From Lichtheimia corymbifera B2541 (taxonomy: Eukaryota > Mucoromycota > Mucoromycetes > Mucorales > Lichtheimiaceae): DNA of 64,000 nt. The stretch is taken from the NCBI GenBank assembly GCA_000697475.1, contig JNEU01001031.1:62001-126000 (forward strand), written 5' to 3'. The notes under the pieces were generated by a model. That model had not been told where the DNA came from. It worked only from the letters and a program-made list of their open reading frames with translations, and did no database searches. Positions within the stretch are counted from its first letter, which is position 1; the number at the start of each line of letters is the position of its first letter. The translations under genes and the position numbers were made by a program. Positions 55,463-64,000 of the stretch are shown here, in pieces.

Positions 55463-57185
55463 TGCCCTACTGGGTAGGCGAGTTGGCAGTAGATTGATCT
55501 GGGACTTTCTTCTGGGAGCAGGTGCTATGGACAGGCGTAATCTCTATGCAAAGCAGGGCATGGATTAACTCGCAAGCATCAATGCTTGACTACAATGGCT
55601 CATGCTTTATATCCGATTTATCCGTAGCGTTGGCAATGCAGTTCAAGGAAGGGATTATCAAGCGATACCATATGTACCAACGTCCTACTGGGTAGGCGTG
55701 CTTCAGGAGATTGATCTGGGACTTTCTTCTGGGAGCAGGTGCTATGGCCAGGCGTGCTCTCTATGCAAAGCAAGATATGTATCAGCACGAAGGCATCAAT
55801 GCTTGACTACAATGACTCATGCTTTATATCCGATTTATCCGTAGCGTTGGCAATGCAGTTCAAGGAAGGGATTATCAAGCGATACCATATGTACCAACGT
55901 CCTACTGGGTAGGCGTGCTTCAGGAGATTGATCTGGGACTTTCTTCTGGGAGCAGGTGCTATGGCCAGGCGTGCTCTCTATGCAAAGCAAGATATGTATC
56001 AGCACGAAGGCATCAATGCTTGACTACAATGACTCATGCTTTATATCCGATTTATCCGTAGCGTTGGCAATGCAGTTCAAGGAAGGGATTATCAAGCGAT
56101 ACCATATGTACCAACGTCCTACTGGGTAGGCGTGCTTCAGGAGATTGATCTGGGACTTTCTTCTGGGAGCAGGTGCTATGGCCAGGCGTGCTCTCTATGC
56201 AAAGCAAGATATGTATCAACTCGAAGGCATCAAATGTTGACTACAATGGCTCATGATTTATATCCGATTTATCCGCAGCGTTGGCAATGCAGTTCAAGGA
56301 AGGGATAATCAAGCGATACCATATGTACCAACGTCCTACTGGGTAGGCGTGTTTTCAGGAGATTGATCTGGGACTTTCTTCTGGGAGCAGGTGCTATGGC
56401 CAGGCGTGCTCTCTATGCAAAGCAAGATATGTATCAGCACGAAGGCATCAATGCTTGACTACAATGACTCATGCTTTATATCCGATTTATCCGTAGCGTT
56501 GGCAATGCAGTTCAAGGAAGGGATTATCAAGCGATACCATATGTACCAACGTCCTACTGGGTAGGCGTGTTTTCAGGAGATTGATCTGGGACTTTCTTCT
56601 GGGAGCAGGTGCTATGGCCAGGCGTGCTCTCTATGCAAAGCAAGATATGTATCAGCACGAAGGCATCAATGCTTGACTACAATGACTCATGCTTTATATC
56701 CGATTTATCCGTAGCGTTGGCAATGCAGTTCAAGGAAGGGATTATCAAGCGATACCATATGTACCAACGTCCTACTGGGTAGGCGTGTTTTCAGGAGATT
56801 GATCTGGGACTTTCTTCTGGGAGCAGGTGCTATGGCCAGGCGTGCTCTCTATGCAAAGCAAGATATGTATCAGCACGAAGGCATCAATGCTTGACTACAA
56901 TGACTCATGCTTTATATCCGATTTATCCGTAGCGTTGGCAATGCAGTTCAAGGAAGGGATTATCAAGCGATACCATATGTACCAACGTCCTACTGGGTAG
57001 GCGTGTTTTCAGGAGATTGATCTGGGACTTTCTTCTGGGAGCAGGTGCTATGGCCAGGCGTGCTCTCTATGCAAAGCAGGGTATGTATCAACTCGAAGGC
57101 ATCAAATGTTGACTACAATGGCTCATGATTTATATCCGATTTATCCGTAGCGTTGGCAATGCAGTTCAAGGAAGGGATTATCAAG
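55463..57185 (+). repeat. Tandem array, about eight copies of a 217-218 bp unit
   Basis: Each unit runs from CTACTGGGTAGGCGTG to CCATATGTACCAACGTC. Copies begin near 55463, 55681, 55898, 56115, 56333, 56551, 56769 and 56987. The first copy is diverged; the last ends at TTATCAAG (57185). Later copies carry an extra T (GTGTTTTCAGG for GTGCTTCAGG), making 218 bp. A variant block (CAACTCGAAGGCATCAAATG) recurs in the third full copy and near the end, suggesting unequal exchange in multi-unit steps. Each unit contains an 80-codon frame beginning MLYIRFIRSVGN that overruns into the next unit in another frame. It has no protein-like features, so the array is read as a satellite. Confidence 0.9.
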
Positions 57186-57545
57186 TAGTAGCGTATCCTC
57201 CATCTATCCACCAATGCACTTTCTTTCTTCCCATGCTCGAATAAATGAATATCTCCATTGTTGATGCTAAAAATGACAAATTATAAAAATGGGTAGCGTG
57301 ACATTGTTACATGTGCACCATTGTGCTGCTGGGAAAAAGTTTCGAGGATATGAATACATTCACAAAGAGACACATGAGTGCTGAGCAAAGTGCCAATTAG
57401 TGCAAGACCGAAACCACAATTTGATCACGCCTCGTCCTTTTCTTTCACACCATCTCTCTCTTTTTTCATTGTTGCGTGCGTATGTGTAGACTTTTATTAT
57501 CTTCAACGTGAATATAAACCTACATAGCATATAGAAGTGACGTCA
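57186..57545. other. Promoter region of the stomatin-like gene
   Basis: Unique sequence between the satellite and the start codon. A CATCTCTCTCTTTTTTCATT pyrimidine tract lies near 57450-57470, followed by AT-rich sequence. No gene. Confidence 0.4.
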
Positions 57546-58773
57546 ATGCAAAGCATACCAATGCAAGCCTACACTGAATCTTCGGGATCGGCTGCCCTTA
57601 AGCAGCATCCACCGTACACAGATGATGATGACGACGTGCCTGGGATCAAAAAGCATGATGTCGAGACAGCTTTTGCACAAAATTATGGCTTGAATGATAT
57701 TCATCACGTATGTAGGAAGCTCATCATTGTGTCGTAATATGACGGGATGCTTATATTTTTCATGCAAGGGAACATATGGTACCTTAATGACTGCACTCGG
57801 CAATGTCATTGGCTTGATGGGATCGGTAATGCGTTGTGTATACATATCATACGTTCCTCCATTGATATATATCCTAGATACCATGCTGTATTTGTTGTCC
57901 CAATCCTTTTAAACGAGTACATCAAGGTACTGTAGGCCTTGTGTCGCGCTTTGGAAAATGTTATCGCATTGTGGATCCTGGGCTTGTGCAGGTATACAAA
58001 AATAGAATCATTAGGGGAAAAGCATCGTGCAGATATCAACCATCATATACAATGATCTAGGTCAACCCTGTCACTGAAAGCCTAAAACGGGTGGATGTTA
58101 CCATTCAGATCACTGATGTACCAAAACAAGAGATCATGACCAAAGACAACTGCTCCATAAAGTTGAAATCCGTATTGTACTGGCGTGTTGTGGCACCCTA
58201 CGAAGCTGAATTCGGTGTTGCCAATGTATCCATGGCACTGATTGAAAGGTGGGTTAGAGCATCACATCAGCGTATGTATCGGCTCATATATGTTCCCCAG
58301 AGCTCGTACGGTTTTACGCAACGTGTGTGGGCAGCATTCATTACAAGATCTTATTGAGAACCGTGATGCTGTCTCACGTGAGATACAAAAGGCAATCAAT
58401 CCTGCGGCATTGAATTGGGGTGTCGAGGTATATGCGCTGTTTATGGAAGATTAGTCATATAAAAAATACTCATTATCATGCTCGATAGATTGAAGCTACG
58501 CTTGTGAAGGATATTGACATTTCAGAAGAATTGCAAGAATCATTGTCATCAGCAGCGCAAGCTAAGCGTATCGGTGAATCACGTGTTATTACATCTGAAG
58601 CAGAAGTGGAATCTGCCAAATTGATGCGTGAAGCTGCAGATATCCTTAGTACACCTGCTGCCATGCAGATCCGGTATTTGGAAACACTCTCCACAATGAG
58701 CCGAGCTGGACATGGACCCAAGACCATTTTTATGCCATTGAACCACAATCGCATTGACAATGACATCACATAA
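57546..58773 (+). CDS. Stomatin-like band-7 (SPFH) membrane protein
   Basis: A membrane-scaffold protein that oligomerises at lipid microdomains. The exons read in phase: MQSIPMQAYTESSG..., GTYGTLMTALGNVIGLMGS, IPCCICCPNPFKRVHQGTVG, LVSRFGKCYRIVDPGL, then VNPVTESLKRVDVTIQITDV and so on. The Cys-rich PCCICCPNPF motif lies at the membrane hairpin and is a likely palmitoylation site. The band-7 domain follows with PKQEIMTKDNCSIKLKSVLY, ALIERARTVLRNVCGQHSL, QDLIENRDAVSREIQKAINP and WGVEIEATLVKDIDI. The C-terminal AQAKRIGESRVITSEAEVES coiled coil and YLETLSTM region complete the family. Several introns are short, and one (after the hairpin's first half) hides the Cys motif unless spliced as above. 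It is convergent with the Pol I gene. Confidence 0.88.
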
Positions 58774-58945
58774 TTAACCCTTTCCCATAATTACAATAGT
58801 GTGCATGTGTGCTCTCTATAATGACATGTTACGGTAATAAAACAAACTTTTGGCAAAATTACAATTGGTGTGGGGGGAGTAGTGTTGTGCAAAGAAAAAG
58901 ATATGACATATGATGCATTTGCTATGGAATGGTAGGTGATGGGAT

Positions 58946-61900
58946 CTATGCTGCCGTAGTGGTGAGGGGTTGCAAAACTTGGAATGATCCGGTTCCTCCT
59001 TCGACAACCTTGCCCAAAACGATGCGTGCGGAAGGTGATTCAAGTGTATCAAAGTCGCCATGTAAAGTGGCATCCGTCAAGAACTTGCATGTGGACTCAT
59101 AGCTCATCTTGAGGAATGGCGATGTGTTACTTGCTAGACCCATACGGTTAAATGGCTTGTAGCCACCCTCGAATGTCATGTAATCGGCAATGAGCGTCAA
59201 GTGTCGTCGATCCACCTTGATACCGTACACATCGAAAACACCTGCAATTTCCTTGATGATGGCATTGCGTGCTGCTTCAACACCATAAGTGCGGAGAATG
59301 GCTGCAATGTCATTGGTATCAATGTAGTTTATATCAATCAAATCGCTGTGGCTCCACATGCCAATCAAGTTGACACCTTCAGTTTGCAGACGTTTCTATA
59401 AACATTTATACGTTAATTACCATTATCACAGCCACATCCCAATCCTGTAAAACTTACCGAGGTATCATTCTCAGTAGGGTTGACATATTCAAAGCATCGT
59501 TGGATACCCTTGATTTCGTGAACAATGACACGAGAGCTGATCTTTTCAACCAAGCTGACCATGAGCATCTTTTTGACATCAGCAGGGAAAGTCATGTCAA
59601 CTTCGCACCAAGCGCCATCCTTGTCATCAAATGCCCATCGAGAAACATAGTCGTGATCTTTTACTGCAATGTTGGCCCAGTTCTTGCTGCCTGTTGTAAC
59701 CGATTCATCCTCAAGCTCCTCATCATCATCGACACCGTTTTGTGCAACCTTTTCAAGCTCAGCTTCTTCATCCTCGAGTGTTCGATTGACAACATCTTCC
59801 TCATCAGGCTCATCGTAGCTGGCGTTTTGTCGAGTCTTTGCTGCTAATCGTGCATCAGTAGCGTCACCATCACCAGCATCCGAATCATAGGTTGCTTCAA
59901 CAGCTTGGCTATCATCCAAATCTGCGGATCCACCATTGTCATCACGTTCCTTAGATGGGGCAGAAATGTCTTCAGTGTGATCTTTGCGTGCACCCTTGAT
60001 ATCACGTTTAATAGCATCCTGCAATCCCTTCAAGAAGGTAGTTGCCAGCACTTCCTTCACACGCTGAGCGTTGACTCGGTATTCCTCACGGTATTCCTTC
60101 TCACTGAACAAGTTGAGGCGAATAGAGTACACCTTGGCGCGTTGATAGTTGGTTTCTGCCGATTTAGCCAATACGGATTCGGTGACAACAACATTGTCTA
60201 ACAACTGTGACAAAGTAAGCTTGCTAGCCTTCTTGCAAAAGTTGGATGCAGCTTCTTGAGAAACGTCCGGCTTGAGTGGTAACAACATGGTAGGGGTCTT
60301 GATGACACGAGCAGCAGTCATAATAATTTCACGAAGACGTGGAATACCAAGCGTCACGTTGGCAGCACCATAACCAGCAAAATGGAAAGTGTTGAGAGTC
60401 ATTTGTGTAGAAGGTTCACCAACAGATTGTGCAGCCAAGAGACCGACAGCTTCACCAGGATCCACCAAACTATGCAAGTATTTCAATTGCATCAAAGCTC
60501 TGAATTTGTTTCTGGTGAGTGATGAGAAACGCTCATTGTTCTTGGTCTTCTCGGTAGATTTGCTGAATGGCATGTTGTCAGGGTTCTGATCAATGTACTT
60601 CTTCATGCCAAGCGCGAACTTCTCGGATACAACACCCAAATGAGTGGATGGGCTGTAGACAGACAATGCAGGATCGTACTTTCCAGGTTTCTTGAGTGCC
60701 TTCTTGACATATTCTTCACCATCCTTGGTATTGAGAGACGTCAATGCAGCCTTGGGGTTGTACTTTTGAGTCAACATTTCAAAGTTGTGTGCAGAGAAGC
60801 TGAACTCGTTGAGGTACTTGGCCTTGATCACATCAAGCGAATCTTCACCATAGTTGAATTGCAAGATAGAGCCATCTGAATCACGTACAGTGTGGTCGTA
60901 GAACACACGCAAGCCTTCCAAATGCTTGATCAAACAACGTTGCAAATAACCGGAACGAGATGTCTTGACAGCGGTATCAATCAAACCTTCACGACCAGCC
61001 ATACAATGGAAGTAGTATTCTTGTGGACGAATACCAGTCAAGAAACGACCAGCAACATAACCACCAGCACGTGCGCTTGTATCGTAAGGGCGGAAAGATG
61101 GCAATGATCGACCAGAGACCATGAGTGGGACACGACGACCTTCCAATTCTTGTTGACCAAGCATACAAGAAATTTGAGCAGCGTTGACATTGGAACCCTT
61201 GGCACCGGAAACAGTCATCATTTGCATGTCGTTGGCAGGGAATTGACGCACAAGACCATTAGGAAGACACTTTTCAGTAATAGAGGACGTAAGCTTGTTG
61301 ACCTTGGACTTCATGGCATTATCGAGACCAGCCAACTTGTTATCATCGCGAGCAACTTCAGCCATACGCAAGTTGAATTCTAGCATAGGAAACAAGGTTA
61401 GATGGAGAATTAAAAGATGGATGGATTCCTTTACCTTTTTCAAGCGATTCCTTGCTTGCAGTCTTTGCACTTTCAGTCAATCCCAAATATTCCAAATGTG
61501 CTTCACGACCAAGGCCTTGACCATTATCCAAAAGATCACGACGCCACTTGTCACCCTCCTCAGTCAAACGCAAATCATCCATTCTACAAGTGAAACCATG
61601 GCTCTGAACAAACTTGGTGAAGAGACGACCAAAGATACTGAGAATCTTGCCAGCAGCATCAGGGCCATAAAGCTCGTAAATGGAGTGAACGAGACCATAA
61701 GCTGAAGCACCAAATTGTGCCTTATCAAGAACACCGGTCAACAACTCGCCATCCATAACAAGCACTTCTCCTTCTTCACTGGCATCCTTGCCCCAGTATC
61801 GACCAGGCACCTTGGGTTTGGATGTCAAATTGAGCTGGGGTTTGCCAACAGTCAAGTTCAACAAGATGGTAGAGATCTAAAAGTACAATATGAGTCGCCT

Positions 61901-64000
61901 TGTCAAAAAGATATACAACCCCCTCTCCAAAACATACCACTTGTTTACCAGTCCAAAGAGGCTCAGGCTTCCAAATTGTGGGAGGCAAAGTGATCACACG
62001 ACCATTACCAGTGCTACCATCCTCAGGATGAAGGGAACCATATAGCAATTGTTGATATTCTTCTCGGTTGAAAAAGGTACCACGCGATGTCATCCATACA
62101 CCCGAAACAACGTGATCTTGAATCAAACCACGAAGAGGGTTACCACTGGTGGGCACCAAGTACTGGTTGTCGGTGTTGGCAATAAGAGCTGCTTCGGCGC
62201 GTGCAATCTCGTTTTGAGGAAAATGCATGTTCATTTCATCACCATCAAAATCGGCATTGTAAGTGTTACAATTGGCGTAGTGCATACGAATGGTCTTTTC
62301 ACCAGGCAAGACACGTGCTTTGTGAGCCATGATGGATGGCTTGTGCAAAGTAGGCTGACGGTTGAGCAAAAGCATATCACCATTGCGGAGATGGCGGAAG
62401 ACCTTCTTGTTGATGGTTTGAGTGCGAGTGGGATATGGGTTGCTAGCACTTTGAGCAGCTTGAGAACTTTGAGGAGCAAGCAAAGAGTTGGCAAGAGCAA
62501 TACGAGATTCCAAGCTGAGATTTTCCAAAACATCCAAAGACTGATCTTCATGTTGCACATGCGTAGCACCGGGCCATTTGAAAGGACCGTTGATGACAGC
62601 TTGACGCAACTCCTTGATATTGTGAGCGGTCACTGGTTCAGGATAAGTCAATTTGCGTGCAAAGACTGGAGGAACACCAATTTCATTTGTTTCAATGTTG
62701 GGATCAGGTGAAATGACGGATCTAGCAGCATAGTTGACACGCTTGCCCATCATATGCTTTCTGAAAAGACCTTCCTTCTTTTCCAATGCCTGACGAATAC
62801 CAGGAGGTGGGGTTTGACCCTGTCCAAAGGTACCAGGATTCTTTGTAGAATCAATAAAGGAGTTCATGGCATGTTGCAATCCAATGATGCTCTCGATAAA
62901 CATATTCTGAAGACGCATGACCTTTTCTTTGGTGCTATCCTGATCGTTCTTTGAAGCCTGAAGGTCGTTGGACAAATCACGCACTTGATGTGCTGTTTTC
63001 AAGATGCCGCTCAATAATTCATTCTGTGGAGATTCAAACACCTTGTCGCCCATGACAGAAGGAGGTCGGAAGCGTGTAGGAGCAACAGCCAATACTTCAA
63101 TAAAGAACATGTGATATGTGGCCTTGCGCACCTGAGATGGGACACTGGGATTGCGTGCACCAAACAACAAGGTGGTCATCTCAGGTTCTTCTTCAAACAA
63201 TGACTGGATGTGTTTGCGAACTTGCCAAGGATTCAAGAATCGCTGACCGGCACTGCTGAGTTCTTCGTCGACTTCAATGTTTTGCATTGCTGCCATCTTG
63301 GTTTGATCTTTCTTGGATAAACTCAATTGGAAGAGCTTGGCTGCACCGTCACGGCGAATAGGTGGCGAGATACCCTGACAGTTACCACAGCGCTTGGAAT
63401 GGATGCACATCTTCATAAACTCTGACATCACTTGCTTTCGTGCATCGTTGATAACTGTCACTTTGTAGTTGTCGCTGGCAAATCGGCGTGCTTGACTATC
63501 AGCCATACAGTCCTTCACATAGTTATCTAAACAATATTACAAAGTCAATATGAATAATGGATTCTTGATTAACACATGTCATCTTGGATATTTACCAACG
63601 CGAGCCATATAGTCTTCTTCATGATCCTTTGCCAAACCATCGGTCTCCATCTTATCCTCAAGGTTATCCTCATCTCCCTTCTTGGCACCGTCCATGTTCA
63701 TATCATCAAGTGCTTGTGCTTCACGAATAAGACCATGTTGGAGGAGATGCAATTTTGCTGTCATTTTTTTCATCTAAACGTATCACAAGTCAGATATGGA
63801 AACCCATCACCCCAAGATAAAGTCAACCAACGTACTATGTAACGATTCACTCGAAACTTGTTGCAGTATACACATTTGGCACGGATGATGGCATATAAGT
63901 TGTCGAAAAACATGGGGTTGTAGGTTGGCACTGGTAATTCAATGTGACCAAAGTGACCAGGGCATTGGATACTGTTTTGCGAGCATGTTGCACAACTAAG
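58946..64000 (-). CDS. RPA190: RNA polymerase I largest subunit (A190), 5' end beyond the window
   Basis: Catalytic subunit of the enzyme that makes rRNA precursor in the nucleolus. The visible part runs from the clamp zinc site (CATCSQNSIQCPGHFGHIEL, then CVYCNKFRVNRY) at the right edge to the stop at 58946. Other landmarks are CIHSKRCGNCQG, KEGLFRKHMMGKRVNYAARS, LLNRQPTLHKPSIMAHKARV, the catalytic NADFDGDEMNMHFPQNE, the trigger-loop region PGEAVGLLAAQSVGEPSTQM and TLNTFHFAG. Between residues encoded by about 59700-59980 is an acidic stretch rich in D and E (DDSQAVEATYDSDAGDGDAT), typical of Pol I rather than Pol II. There is no Pol II heptad tail. Short introns occur near 59400-59456, 61383-61433, 61877-61938, 63527-63595 and 63775-63835. 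The first part of the N-terminus is outside the window. Confidence 0.94.

Noticed and set aside
55602..56308. 80- to 90-codon proteins repeated in the 217-bp array
   Set aside because: The unit is not a multiple of three, frames overlap in different phases, and no protein-like features are present.
55463..57185. Pol III gene or tRNA-like unit in the 217-bp repeat
   Set aside because: GTTCAAGGA resembles a B box, but the final C is missing and no proper A box or terminator follows.
55463..57185. CRISPR array
   Set aside because: Units are contiguous 217-bp copies without unique spacers, in a eukaryotic genome.
59500..62711. Several plus-strand ORFs of 60-220 codons opposite the Pol I gene
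   Set aside because: Antisense shadows of a conserved gene; none has family features.

Overview
This is a eukaryotic nuclear window, most likely from a Mucoromycota fungus of the Mucorales type. Evidence seen: dense genes with many short GT-AG introns (about 50-75 bp), a full fungal housekeeping set, a homeodomain plus C2H2 Ste12, a Cla4-type PAK, a CSL factor and a gene of a type I recall as common in Mucorales genomes. The genus is inference; no rRNA, tRNA or CRISPR locus was seen.

Layout. Positions 1-7645 are repeat territory. A fold-back-like element (about 481-7645) has long inverted arms built of repeated modules, plus four internal hairpins of about 450 bp, and no transposase. Inside one hairpin arm sits a recent ORF1-only LINE-type retroelement (4474-5788) with a poly(A) tail and a 14-bp target-site duplication. 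From 8.6 to 53 kb lie ordinary genes: a membrane-hairpin protein, a Cla4-like PAK kinase (-), STE12 (+), ERG6 (-), MTO1 (-), a GNAT-like protein (+), an LRR protein (+), a CSL transcription factor (-), a peroxiredoxin-like pseudogene (-), methylcrotonoyl-CoA carboxylase alpha (-), ribosomal protein eL8 (+), TFIIH SSL1/p44 (-), MSH3 (-), a mitochondrial carrier (+), a double p27-type zinc protein (+), a Pumilio RNA-binding protein (+) and adenine phosphoribosyltransferase (-). From 53.3 to 57.2 kb comes a multi-exon gene of unknown function beside about eight tandem copies of a 217-bp unit. A stomatin-like gene (+) and the large subunit of RNA polymerase I (-, cut by the right edge) end the window.

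There is no operon or metabolic cluster. The recurring arrangements are two compact divergent promoters (MTO1/GNAT, MSH3/carrier) and several convergent pairs. Cla4 and Ste12 can belong to the same signalling network in fungi, and SSL1 and MSH3 both serve DNA repair, but their adjacency here may be chance.

Most promising for novelty: the modular fold-back element, the half-LINE inside it, the 217-bp satellite next to the unknown gene, the peroxiredoxin-like relic, and the GNAT-like gene with a degenerate CoA loop. All exon limits were placed by eye from splice signals and reading phase.
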